The notes under the pieces were generated by a model. The model was not told where the DNA came from. It saw only the letters and a list, made by a program, of their open reading frames with translations, and ran no database searches. Below, piece after piece: positions 46,687 to 57,554 of a DNA stretch of 64,000 nucleotides. Both the position numbers and the translations under genes were made by a program. Positions within the stretch are counted from its first letter, which is position 1. Every line of letters starts with the position of its first letter. The stretch spans positions 5,182,120 to 5,246,119 of the forward strand of contig NC_087389.1 of the NCBI RefSeq assembly GCF_963675165.1. Direction: 5' to 3'. The stretch comes from Halichondria panicea. Lineage: Eukaryota > Porifera > Demospongiae > Suberitida > Halichondriidae.

Positions 46687-48745
46687 TCAATCTTACGCTA
46701 TAATAATTATCACAGTGTTATGCGTATAAATGTGAGTGATGTAACTTTACTTAGGGGTATGCCTACATGATTATATACGTATAATGTGACATTTGTGGTG
46801 CAATTTACATAGATAAAATTATACTCGCAAAACATTCCTATGCAGGGACTAAGTACATAGTTAGGGTATAGGTAGGTGTTCGGTAATATAGGGATATAAG
46901 ATAAGGGGTTGGGATAACAAGTTAGGGATATGTTATACCTTAAGATTAAATCCGTGACATATTTTCACAGGTACTGTTTAAGCACATTGTTTTTGAGGTT
47001 ATTAGGTATAATTATAATGGTAAGAGTTAGGTCTAGGTTAGGGGTAAAGGTAAAAGGTTATAGCTAGGGCAAATGTTAGTTATACGTAATGTGTACTTAA
47101 TGTAAGGATAGTAAATTGTATGGCCATCATCCATCAATGATGTAAAACTTTAGGCACATGATAATTATAATTATGTATAATTATAGTGGATATTATATAG
47201 CGTGGGTACTATATAGACCATGCATGTTATGACTGGTAGTTTTGAGTCACAGTTGTGTGTATCGACATTATATATAGTTTTGACTTACTGTGTAATGTGT
47301 ATACATAAACGTTCATGCACATTAAGTTTATATACTGGTATTTTGATCCATAAGTGTGACATTATATATACACATGCAGTAATGTTGACTTTGTGTGCAA
47401 TGTGTGTATAGTGACAGAGCATGTTATGCACATTCATACATGCATGACAGACGTGTATATATAATTATACTGGACAGTGGTATTTTGACCCAGTGGTTGG
47501 GTGCAAGTGACACAGTTGACAAAAAGTGTCTGATAAAGTGTGCGCATGTGTATAGTTATGCATGCTATGCACATTACAACGTGTACCTAATTAATACATG
47601 ATTATTGTGATAATTTGTGACTTACTCTATGCGTGTATAATAAAACTGTAAGTATGAACAGCCAATCTTGTACTGCTCTCTCCATTTTACAGCTGCTAAA
47701 CATACTAGCATAGCAGGCAGAGGAAGTCCGATGAGTACCTCACGATTAGGCTGAATTGAGTTAACATGCATCAATGAGTTAAATTTTGTACACGACCAAG
47801 CCTATAATCGACGTACTCATGTCATACCTCCTCTGCATAGCAGGGGACCCATGCATGACCACGGAAGCACCTGCATGTGTATGCATCGTATAGCGGGTAT
47901 ATTTCGAGGGTATAAATGTTCGGGGTTTTCGTGGATTAGGGATGTAACGCAAGCATTTATAACCCCCCGAACTTAATATCGCATGCATGCATGCTGCAAA
48001 AACGTGCTATTCCACGAAAATTAAATCCGGGAAAACCTTTCCCCTTATTTAATTATGACTATACACTTGGTCTGTAAAAACACTTAGCACTAATGATTAC
48101 CATGACAACACAAACTGTTGTCATGGTAATCCATTAGTGCTAAGTGTTTTTACAGACCAAGTGTATAGTCATAATTAAATAAGGGGAAGATTTGTCAGAG
48201 CACAAGTCTCTACTCCCTAAAACAAAGCAATTTTAATACCTATATAATACCTATAATACCTCGGTGTAGTGCTTTATATAGTACACCTAGCTTAGATGAA
48301 GCATCTCCTAACATTCCCGGGAGGGGAGGGGGAATCGATGCTAAGCAATTCTACATTTAAAGGTTAATAGATTTATAAGCAGGCTAGCCTTGAACATTTT
48401 ATAGCTGGCTATAGTTCCGCACATTTGGCTAGCTCGGGTAACCACACTACACCCACACTCAATTACTGGAACCTAATCACTGGAACCACACGTACACACA
48501 TGCTACAGCTGCGCAAATATTCTGCTGGTGCATCTCACCTCACTTAAAATCAGCAACAAAAATGTTTTAAGTGTGTACTGACTAGATCTGTGTTCTTTCA
48601 TTACCATAGCTTTAATTATAAGTCCGTCGTCTGTCAAAGCAGACACTCATCATGCAAGCAAATAACAAAATAATTTGCACAAAAATATATAAACAATTAA
48701 GCATAATTATGTGGAATTCACTGGAATACTGGTCCCTATAAACAG
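46687..48745. other. Intergenic AT-rich stretch with duplicated segments
   Basis: Contains an imperfect ~190-base tandem duplication (about 47220-47600, shared GGTATTTTGA(T/C)CCA). From about 47690 it holds the right copy of the segmental block, and at 47890-48040 a copy of a repeat also seen at 51364-51545 (CGCATGCATGCATG, CCACGAAAATTAA). No supported gene. Confidence 0.5.
48039..48188. repeat. 150-bp near-perfect palindrome
   Basis: The sequence from TTCCCCTTATTTAATTATGA to its reverse complement folds along its whole length with only a few bases of loop (around 48113). It sits inside the duplicated block but not in the other copy, so it inserted after the duplication or was lost from the partner. 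Confidence 0.92.
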
Positions 48746-49215
48746 GTGTTAAGTTCTCAGACTCCTCAAAGCTTCTTGAGCATTCCTTGACAATTGCTGA
48801 AATGGTAAGTACGAGATTCTGGGGGAAAAATACTTTGCTCCATCTATGCTTTCTTATATTTTCCTATAAGTATACATATATACGCGCAATTAAATATAAG
48901 AAGAGTGCATGCTACCAGTATAGCATCCATCCAGCAGTTCCACTTCAATTACTTAATTGCCTCCAGGATTCTTCATGGACTAGCAGCAGTCATGCATGCA
49001 TGTGTCCAAGGTGTGAAGTGGACTTCAAGAGGAGCATTTTCAGAAATGCAGCAAAAAGTTTCGTTTATATGGGGTACCTGCATGGCCAACAGATGGGTAA
49101 ATTAAATGACTCAAATCCAGAGTACAACTCCACCACAAATTCGCAATCACAATTCTGTACTTTCATTAGCTCCTGCCATGAAATCTTCAAGACAGAATGG
49201 TTTCAGGAATTATAG
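48746..49215 (+). CDS. Possible small two-exon gene or relic
   Basis: Candidate exons 48746-48804 (after ATAAACAG, before GTAAGTAC) and 48967-49215 (after TGCCTCCAG, ending TAG) join in frame to about 100 residues with the motif CMCPRCEVDFKR. The intervening 162 bases are also free of stops. I do not recognise the family and no start exon is seen. It may be a gene relic or coincidence. Confidence 0.2.
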
Positions 49216-49610
49216 ATCCTAAAGAATGTCCAATCAAATATCTGTTGCAGACGCACACAAGTGGCTCTCAATTACATTCTTACAACTCATATATACGTAT
49301 ACACACACCAATGAAGTTGACTACAGTAATAGAGAGTATATATAAGTATAGTGACGAATAGTAAGATATGGCAGCCAGCGTTTAGCATTCAATAGATTGA
49401 AATAACCAACTGATACAACAATACACAAGAACAAGACAGTGGAGCTGGGGCTCCCACTCACAATAGCGAACTATAATTATACAGAGCAAAAAATAAGAAC
49501 AGCTACACAGAAAGACAAGTTTATAGAATGATACTGTAACAGTCGCTAGTATAGGGAATGACTATAATTAATACAGGAAATAAACTAAACCACAAAGAGG
49601 ACTAAACTAG

Positions 49611-51202
49611 CTAATCCTGTTGGATTTTACCGTATTTTTTTTGGGGTTGGTATTTCTTGCATAATACTATAGTAGTTACTACAATTATTATCAACAATAA
49701 TATTATTAACACTCCAACTGTAATCCCTATGATCATAGCTAAATTTCCTTTAGGCTCACTCGGATTAACTCGAGCCCAGAGGCTTGCAGAGAGCAATGGC
49801 CGCGTCTTGTCAGAGATGACCAAGTTATTATCTCCAACACTTATACCAGAGGAATTCAATAACTTCAGACCACTTTGAAATGCAGTGGCATATACAGTGC
49901 TGGTTGCTGGGAATGTTCCACTCAGCTCGAGCTTTTCAAATACAGTATCAGCAGTGTGTCCGTCAACTGCATTACCACAGCTAGTAAGATTTGTTGTTTT
50001 GCAACGGACCAAGGAGCAAACTGCATAACCAAAGGAATTATCATCACGTCGCACTCCAATATACACCCCTAAGGCATAGAGCTCATTACTTCCAGCCGAT
50101 TTAATAGAATATTCTAGCGTGCAATTCAGCGTTCTATTGAGTATTTTGTTTTCACTCCTGGAAACTTGAATGACGCCATCAGAGTTTTCTAGAGGTATAA
50201 ATGTTAGGTATTTAGAGCCTCTCATCAAAATATTCTCAACATTCAACACCGTTCCATTGTGTTTAAAGCTAGTAGACGGAGTAGGAACCACAGGGAGTTC
50301 TGATATAAGTACATTTCGTACAATTTCAGATGGACTGTAACTGCTTATGAAATAATTCGCATTTCCAGATGAATAGATGCCACTTCCAGAACTGTAATAT
50401 ACTTTGGGAATACTAAAGTGCTGATTTGCAGCAAGGAAATTGACGGAGTGTTTCAATGACCAACTTTGCTGAACACCTATAGACACATAGAACGGAAAAT
50501 TGTTCCCCCAGGCTGTTGGTAAGACAAAGTTCTTCACACCCTTCTTCAATAAACAGTCTCCTGGTTCATCATAAAGGAGATCAAAGCATGTGAATGTTCC
50601 AAATGTTACTCCAAATGATGTATGGAAAGTAATGCAGTTAGAAGATGGAGCACCAGGGTCAAAGTACACCTTCTCTCCACTATACAGGTTCTGCTTGTGA
50701 TATTTGGCAATTAATGCTCCATTAGTTTCGAATACAACGTTAGTGTTGAATTGGTAGTGTCCATCGCTAGGGCATTGCTGATCACCGGCTTCACATGGCT
50801 GGACATCTCCCATGTTTGCTACCAAAACAGTCTTGACTTCGCGAGCAAGGCAACTAAGATTACGCAAAATTGGACGATCAGAAAATTCTGACTGGGTACA
50901 GGGATTGACCGGATTGTTCGATTCGGATATTTTAGGAATCTGCTCCAGGTATGGAAAAATTGATTCTTGTATTCAATTCCAAGAATACCATCTTCAGGAA
51001 ACACAACGATCTGTGCACCACCCCGATCCGTTATCTCGTTAAGAACATCTTTAAATCCATTCAAGTTGATCTCTACTCGTTGGCTACTTGATTGATTCAC
51101 ACTAAACTCAACTACTGCGGCCTTGTAAGTGGAGCCAGACTGTGCATGTGTGATATCTGCAGTAGCTAATAAAACAGCAAACAAAAACTCTAACATCTTC
51201 AC
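49611..51202 (-). CDS. Vanin/biotinidase-like secreted or membrane amidase (apparent frameshift)
   Basis: Single exon on the minus strand, starting with a signal peptide (MKMLEFLFAVLLATADITHA). The nitrilase-superfamily Glu-Lys-Cys triad is visible: Glu70 in VVFPEDG, Lys in YHKQNLY, Cys in FTCFDLL. The vanin-type features ANMGDVQPC, LPTAWGNNFPF and VNFLAANQHF are present. The C-terminus ends in a strong membrane helix (MIIGITVGVLIILLLIIIVV) with a short basic tail, unlike GPI-anchored vertebrate vanins. The reading frame breaks once, near residue 82, in an A5 run at 50955-50959 on the plus strand (T5 on the coding strand); one extra base there would give an uninterrupted vanin-like protein. 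A homopolymer sequencing error is likeliest; a young pseudogene is the alternative. Family members hydrolyse pantetheine or biocytin amides. Confidence 0.85.
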
Positions 51203-51363
51203 TTTTTTCTAACAGTGGACTGATAGACGAGAGGTTGCACAATAAAAACAAAACCTCACCAGCTAGCTGCTTAAATGTACTCGAATGCCTTCTAGCTAGA
51301 CTAGCAGTGATTGGTTGGATTATACATGTAATAATATTCATAGTTTGTAAACAGGAAATACCG

Positions 51364-51545
51364 TTATAGCAGATATGTTTCGTGGGTTGTAAATGTTAGT
51401 GGTTTTCGCTGATTAACAGCACCACGAACATTTTACACCCACGGATATAATATCGCATGCATGCATGCCAAAAGGTTGCTAGTCCACGAAAATTAACTAA
51501 CGGTCTTCCCGCGAAATTTTATACCCTCAAGCTCGAAATATATCC
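51364..51545. repeat. Dispersed foldback repeat, second copy
   Basis: Shares with 47890-48040 the words TTTCG(A/T)GGG, GGTTTTCG(T/C), AATATCGCATGCATGCATGC and CCACGAAAATTAA, ending TATACCCTC ... CGAAATATA. The ends are loosely self-complementary. It lies upstream of the vanin-like gene. Confidence 0.6.
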
Positions 51546-52233
51546 ACTATATAGCTAGTAGTAAAATCTAGGTGCAAAGTCCATAAGACAAAGTGCGCTA
51601 AACCATGCACATTCCCAGTCATATAATTATGTAAAGTGCTAAAACACCACATCTTTCAGTGAATGACAGAAAGAGGTGCTGGCGTCTGCATGTAAATAGC
51701 ATACTATGTCATTATAAGGTCAATCCATAGAGTATTAGGTATCTACTGACGTATATATATACTACTATAACCCGCTGGCCACGGCCCGGCCTTGGTTACT
51801 ATTTGTATGCCTTACTTGTCCCGGTCAATAACGCATAAGCAAACAAGCCCACTCATACTATTCGCACTATTAAATCCACACTATTCACCGAGGCAGTTAA
51901 GCAAAAAGTACATTATCTACAAAAATTAATGACAGATCTATTCACTAGTGACAATGACATGTTATGTACAATTATTATTGTCTGTACATATTATACATGC
52001 AAGATCTAGAGGTTCAGCAGTGGCGTAGGAAGCAATTTCTTAATGGGGGGGGGCTCTAGTTTTTTAAAAGTACGGCTATCTACATAGTGAGTTTGATAAG
52101 TCATCTCTACTGACTAATATATAGCCTCGAAAGATGGGTGGCTCCAGCCCCTGAAGCCCCCCCTTCCTACACCACTGTTCAGTATTGGTGTCTGATGATT
52201 ATTATAATGCATATATATATACATGCACACACT

Positions 52234-52286
52234 AACCAGAAATGTATTGACATCCACAGGCTGTGGATATCAAGACATTTCTGGTT
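52234..52286. repeat. Perfect short hairpin
   Basis: AACCAGAAATGTATTGACAT pairs with ATCAAGACATTTCTGGTT around a CCACAGGCTGTGG centre. Confidence 0.8.
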
Positions 52287-52379
52287 ACTATAGCTACAAC
52301 CTTCAAGCCATTTTGTAAAGCCAGCCCATTCAAAATGCAACCGTCATATTTTACCAAAGAGCAGCTCAGAGTCAAGTAG

Positions 52380-52842
52380 ATCTACTCCTCACCTCACCCA
52401 GTAATGAATAGCAACTGTGGGTTACTGGCCTAGCTCCCCCCATCTAGTCAGCTCCACAGAGACAAGAAGCCGATGGATACACATGCAGTATATAAAGACT
52501 CCTATAGAGCCATGTGCAGTGGAAAGACAAGTGGTGGGTGGACCTCTAATGACCAGTTGCATGACATTGAGGACAGATTATATATAGTGTGTTTTAAAGG
52601 GGCCTCTCTTATGCCCCCAGCTGTTGTGAACAATTAGGGTCGCCACTACCTACGAGACCGTCCCTGCCACTTATGACGAGATCTGAGAAAACTGAACTAT
52701 CACAAGACTCATGTTCATTCCACCTATAGGTGTGCATGTGGTAGTGGACGTAGTATTGTCTCCAATTTTAATTCTCATTGTGAAATACCCGATCCCTACT
52801 GGTCAGTTAAATGGATCACTGAGCATGTGAAGAAAAGGCCTA
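52380..52842 (+). pseudogene. Decayed duplicate of HEMK1 exon 1
   Basis: Aligns by eye to 37612-37975: AGTAATGAATAGCA at the start codon, ACAAGTGGTGGGTGG, TTTTAAAGGGGCCTCTCTTA and AATACCCGATCCCTACTGGT are all shared in order. The copy has indels, a TAG in its middle, and loss of the donor-proximal sequence. No further HEMK1 exons follow. It is the right-hand end of the larger block duplication. Confidence 0.85.
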
Positions 52843-53049
52843 ACCCCAGGGTGGTATAGATTCCTTACCGTGGAATTCAAAAGTGAAGGAAAATCTATCT
52901 TTCAAGTTACTCATGCTTATACCTCAAAGTTAAATGCTTTGATGCAGTGAATGGAGAACTTTGCAGTGTTGGATCTGCCTGTTAGACAATCAATGTTGTG
53001 CATATGACATTTGTTTAAATCTAATAATTGCATGCAACTTCGTGCTTCG

Positions 53050-53236
53050 TACTACAATTGCATGAGGCCTGATTCATGGAATGACATGGTGCAGTGTGAT
53101 AGCTGTGACCAGTGGTACCACACGAAAAGTGTGTGTGTGAGGAGTCTCAAGAGCTCCATTCAGCAACTGGGAATGTAAAGACTGTATAAAGACTGTAAAT
53201 AACTGTTTTTGTACTTTGGAGAATGCACATTCATAA
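53050..53236 (+). pseudogene. PHD-finger fragment with one frameshift
   Basis: One frame encodes a PHD-finger start (YYNCMRPDSWNDMVQCDSCD followed by QWYH). The +1 frame downstream of a GTGTGTGTG run encodes the closing FSNWECKDC and then a stop at 53234-53236. Together these give the C/H spacing of a zinc-binding PHD finger, broken by a one-base slip in the TG run. I see no start or upstream exons. It is probably a relic of a transposon-borne or duplicated PHD gene; a sequencing error in a real 3' exon is possible. Confidence 0.6.
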
Positions 53237-54588
53237 TTATGTCTATATTATTATAATAAATATTACTGCTGTCGTACTGAGATTTTTTAATTAATGGGGC
53301 CCCGGGGCTTAAACTTTTAAGAGGGGGCCTATGTTATAGATAGTACATGGGCATGAGGTATCTATGTGTTATAGTGTCCCATATCACGAGGGCTTTGCCC
53401 GAGGGATGAGGGACACTATAACCATAGATACCGAATGCACATGTGCTAACTGATTTAGATCCCACTTTTCATTGGCTGCCTCAGGCAAGAAGTGTATCTA
53501 TAAAAGCAGCAAGCCTTAGCAACAGCTTTATTTTTGAAAATGTCCTGTTCTGACAAGCTAGTCTAGATGATTTCTGCTAAAAAAACCTTTGCATTGGCTT
53601 CAACGGACAAACTAGTGACTCCACCTTGTGCAGGAAGCGCTCTGCAACAAATGAGCCCAGCCTCCTCTTTATCTGCACTCAAGCCCCACCCCAGCTCAAG
53701 CTTCTCAGTAAACTGTTCTGATATGTACGTACGGCTAGCTAGCAAGGAACAGCTTGCAGCAATGCTACAGTGCACTATCGTTCCCAAAAAGACACAGGAG
53801 TCTACTGCAATTTGAAACATGGCTGCAGGATAGAAACAGAAGTCAGGAGGACAAAGTTGACAAATGCTACAAGTTGAAGGCATGCTTTCATGTTTGTGAC
53901 AATGGACCCAGAACTGTTAAAATCATTGGCTCTTAGTGTTCCTCGACAAGAAAAGATACTGGTGAACCCTACCATCAACCCAGCAAACGCTATAGAATAG
54001 TGAAAAAACTGAACAGCCATAGCTAATTATCATGCAGCTACAGCTTTATTATCATTTCTGTACATTCAAAAATAGTACTTGTACTTTATACCCTCAAGCT
54101 TATAATTCCCTGGGAAACTATGAGATTATGGCTCATAATTCCCTGCTAAACACACACAAGTGGGATCTAAATATAGTTTAAATTCTAGGGCCAACATTTT
54201 ATGACACCGGGATAAGATTCATTACCCCGGCGTAAGGGTGCATGATCGTCACCCCGGGGTAAGGGTTCTATACCAGAGGAGGTCCGACATGATCAAGTGA
54301 TGCAGTTTTTACTTATGCATATAAAATAATATATGCACAAATTGATTATCAACATACACGTAGCGAAATAAAATATCTATATAGTACCAAAAAATTTCAG
54401 CAACGATAACACACTTTAACACCAAGAATGTGGTTTTAACATATTGAAATTGCAGTTAAATCTGTGCGCACCTCTGCGAGTGAACGTCGCCGCGTTGGCG
54501 GTCCTGATTGCCAAAGTGCCTATTATTCAATCCATAATTAAGCTCTTACTCCGAGGATCCTTACCCGTTTAATATTGCTGGCACTGCA
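53237..54588. other. Intergenic region upstream of BLES03
   Basis: Contains small inverted repeats (around 53350-53440, GGTATCTATG ... CATAGATACC), an unassigned 82-codon frame at 53567-53815, and a short repeat of CACCCCGGGGTAAGGGT type (about 54210-54270). Part of the foldback-MITE terminus seen at 23547 lies near 54270. No gene I can support. Confidence 0.4.
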
Positions 54589-55056
54589 ATGGCGTCCAAT
54601 TCAGTTATGTTAACTGTCAATCCTACTGAAGTCACTGAAGCATTCTGGGTGCGGTGCGACCCTCCACATATACCACAACACACCATCACACACGGAAAAT
54701 GGCTTGTCTTCAAATCTCTCACAAAGCTCGACGAAGGATGGCACGAAATACGACAGGCTCTCACTGCCGGTGAATTTGGTGACGGTTGTACAGGTGCCAA
54801 GTGTTCAACCGGGCATAAAGACCCAGCAAAGCCTCAATCTACGCAAGGGGTCTTCATGGTGTATACGACTGAGGACGCCATGGATGAAGTGGGGTTGTTG
54901 CTCATACATAAGGTACGACAGACGATACGCTACAAGACTGAAGATGCCACCCACGCCGGAGTGTATGCTCATAAGGGTGACAAGAAGGTCACCTCCAAGA
55001 CACTGTACTGGAACAAAGGAGACCCCTCCTTTGAGAGCCTGTACAAGAAACGTTAA
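54589..55056 (+). CDS. BLES03 / UPF0696 (C11orf68) family protein
   Basis: Intronless, 155 residues, ATG at 54589, with 3' flank AATATAATTATTG-like A/T-rich sequence. Central features match the DUF1917/Bles03 fold: HGKWLVF, a helix with LDEGWHEIRQAL, a strand GVFMVYTTE followed by a helix, then IRYKTEDATHAGVY. Structures of this family resemble eIF4E; the biochemical role is unsettled. It is convergent with the Cys-rich gene on the opposite strand, stop codons about 200 bases apart. Confidence 0.85.
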   Translation: MASNSVMLTVNPTEVTEAFWVRCDPPHIPQHTITHGKWLVFKSLTKLDEGWHEIRQALTAGEFGDGCTGAKCSTGHKDPAKPQSTQGVFMVYTTEDAMDEVGLLLIHKVRQTIRYKTEDATHAGVYAHKGDKKVTSKTLYWNKGDPSFESLYKKR

Positions 55057-55258
55057 CATACACACTATTAAATTAAGTGACTTCAATGGTTATACCATCG
55101 AACATTCACATTTACTTTCGTTCGGTGGAGTTTTTGTTTCATTCATTTATCTATTCTATTCTACCCATATCACTTTATGACTGATTTCTTTTCAATATAA
55201 TTATTGAAAGTGTTGAATTGTAGAAATGCAAGAAAATACATTTGTGTAGAGTTAATAA

Positions 55259-56071
55259 TTATGAGTAATGTAGTGAAGTGAGAAAATGAACAATGTTGTA
55301 GTACACAGTTTCACACAAACGCCTACAGAATGACAGTGCCATGACGATGCCCCCCATACTGGTCTTGACGAGACCCCCCACACCACAGCCTTTCACCACC
55401 TCGTAGCTTTGTGAGATGGTCTCGTAATAAATCGACCAGTCCAGATTATCGGAGACGACGTACGAGCCCACGACCCAGTCTGCAGCTGGCAGGTCACACA
55501 CGGACGGTTGACTAGGTCCAGGGTTCAGATAACAACTTGAGTGGCTCTCAAAAGCCACGCGTTTAATGTGAGCGCATGTTGCAATGTGTGATGGAGGAGA
55601 TGGTTGTTGTAAGAATGGAATCAGAGACATCTGCAGACATTTAGTTACACTGTCCACCCATTTCTGTCCATTTTGTGTGAATTGAGAACGATATTTGTTG
55701 AATAATTTGCAGAATTTTAGTCCGAATGCGATAGCATAATCGTGCTCCGTTCCAAAGCAAGGGTAGCGCGCTTCAAGACAATCCTCGTACCACAAACAGT
55801 CAGTACTGCCAGTTATGTTAGTACACGGCGATACCAGTACGTTCATTTCAGACTGAAGTGTGTCTTCATAATGCGGGACTGTACAACAATCGATATCTTC
55901 GATAGAGCCTTTGCAATTGGCACCTGAGATGATTTGAGTGTAGCCAATATGCAGGCACGTAGGCCATCTGAGTTGTGTCGACATCATGCCCCCAGGCTGG
56001 GTAGGTGTAGAGCACCTGGTGCCAGTTACAAGCCAGAGAACCACACACACAGACCTCCAATTGGTATCCAT
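55259..56071 (-). CDS. Cys-rich secreted protein, unassigned
   Basis: Single exon, 270 residues. The N-terminus has a short hydrophobic stretch (VCVVLWLV) suggesting a signal peptide. The body is rich in cysteine with patterns DCLWYEDCLEARYPCFG, FGLKFCKLFNKY and WVDSVTKCLQMSLIPFL. The paired helix-Cys pattern resembles stanniocalcin-like or other invertebrate secreted Cys-rich domains, but I cannot name the family with confidence. The 3' end faces BLES03. Start choice: the upstream-most ATG that provides a hydrophobic leader. Confidence 0.6.
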   Translation of the reverse strand: MDTNWRSVCVVLWLVTGTRCSTPTQPGGMMSTQLRWPTCLHIGYTQIISGANCKGSIEDIDCCTVPHYEDTLQSEMNVLVSPCTNITGSTDCLWYEDCLEARYPCFGTEHDYAIAFGLKFCKLFNKYRSQFTQNGQKWVDSVTKCLQMSLIPFLQQPSPPSHIATCAHIKRVAFESHSSCYLNPGPSQPSVCDLPAADWVVGSYVVSDNLDWSIYYETISQSYEVVKGCGVGGLVKTSMGGIVMALSFCRRLCETVYYNIVHFLTSLHYS

Positions 56072-56264
56072 TGAATATAGTTATACTGACGAAATGTCAT
56101 ATAGCTGATCGAGCTTTGCTGCAGTCTCCACAAAAGTGGGCGGGGCTCGTTCTCTTGTTATTATTTTTTGCAGGTTCACTATAATTATGCTGAGTGATCT
56201 TTACAAAACTTTAAGTATTCATTTGTAATTGCAGACATGTATTGTGAAACATCAATTGCTATTA

Positions 56265-56895
56265 CAGTGGTTTTCCATACCTTTGCAGGCTATACTCCAA
56301 GAGCACTGCAACCACAATGTAGTGATTACCCGTCTGTGTTATTTTAGTCCACCCACACATCACAAAAATCAATGATGGGTAAAATACTGGCTATTGCAGA
56401 CTTTTCACACAACTCAAGGGGTTACTACTCTACTTTCACAGCACTTCTTCTATATAATGCTTGAGGTCAACAAGCCACTTTCGGAAATATCCAATTTTGA
56501 GCCTAGTAAATACAGGCCCTCCACTCCCTATAGCTATACATACAAGTTTTAGCTCATATCATTTTGCCACAATGAACCAAGCAACAAGTTAGCTGAGCTA
56601 CCATCACTTCAGTCAGACAAAATATGAGACACTTGAAACATTTAGCGGCTATTATAATTATTTGGCGAGTGAGCTATTAGAATTTGGTGATTTTTAATTT
56701 GACGTCTTAGGCTACTACAGCAATTAGGTCCACTAATTTGGCAGTTTTGAAATTCCCAGTTCCAGTTTGCATTTTGCAGCAAGTAATTTTGTTGGCTTGT
56801 TACTAACAATCATAACAGAAGCCAACCAAAATACTATATTTACTACATTGTGGTTGCAGTGCTCTTTATAGCCTGCAAAGTAAGGAAAACCACTG
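56265..56895. repeat. 631-bp MITE with ~55-bp inverted termini
   Basis: Starts CAGTGGTTTTCCATACCTTT and ends AAGTAAGGAAAACCACTG, with AGGCTATA, AGAGCACTGCAACCACAATG and GTAGT matched in inverse. TA flanks both ends (56263-56264 and 56896-56897), as for Tc1/mariner-type elements. No ORF of note. Confidence 0.85.
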
Positions 56896-57283
56896 TAGCA
56901 CAAGAAAAACAAAAATCTACTATAGGTCTAATATCTAAAAGAAGTCTCAGTGTTTGTGACGCTACTGATCTCCCTCGCCTTCCCCTCTCTCATCTGCGTG
57001 TGTGTGTGCATGGATGTGTGTGTGTGTATGTGGGGGGGGGGAGGGATAATACAGTTTTGCATTATGTAGCTAAAGAGAGAGATAGGTCCATCAAATGAGT
57101 GTTACCAGTAGTACTAAATATAACAATTTTCTGCTGACAACCGGATATTGGGCCTTAGGTCATAAACGGTAATTTCAGGCAGCTTTTAATGGCTGACTCC
57201 AGTAGTTTGGTGCCAGTATTATTATTCCAAGCCTATACATCAGATACACCCACTGAGACTGGAGTCTGTCGATTAATTACAGT

Positions 57284-57492
57284 CTAAATACTCGTTGATT
57301 GTAACTGTATGGTTACAAAGAAGTTATATACACCCCACCCCCACGAACCTTGACCTTCCTTGGACGCTTTCTTGTTGGCTTGATGTTCGTAGAGGGCGGC
57401 CAGTGGGCCAGAGGCGTCCTTATGCCAGACCGTGTCCTTGTACACAAACCACAAGCTAGCAAGCCAGATAAACGAGGCTAGCCATCCGAATA

Positions 57493-57554
<62 letters not shown>

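Noticed and set aside
53563-53883. 106-codon minus-strand and 82-codon plus-strand frames
   Set aside because: Overlapping frames without recognisable domains, splice signals or promoter; probably chance.
55742-56060. Alternative frames over the Cys-rich gene
   Set aside because: Shadows of the 270-residue frame, which alone carries a regular cysteine pattern across its full length.
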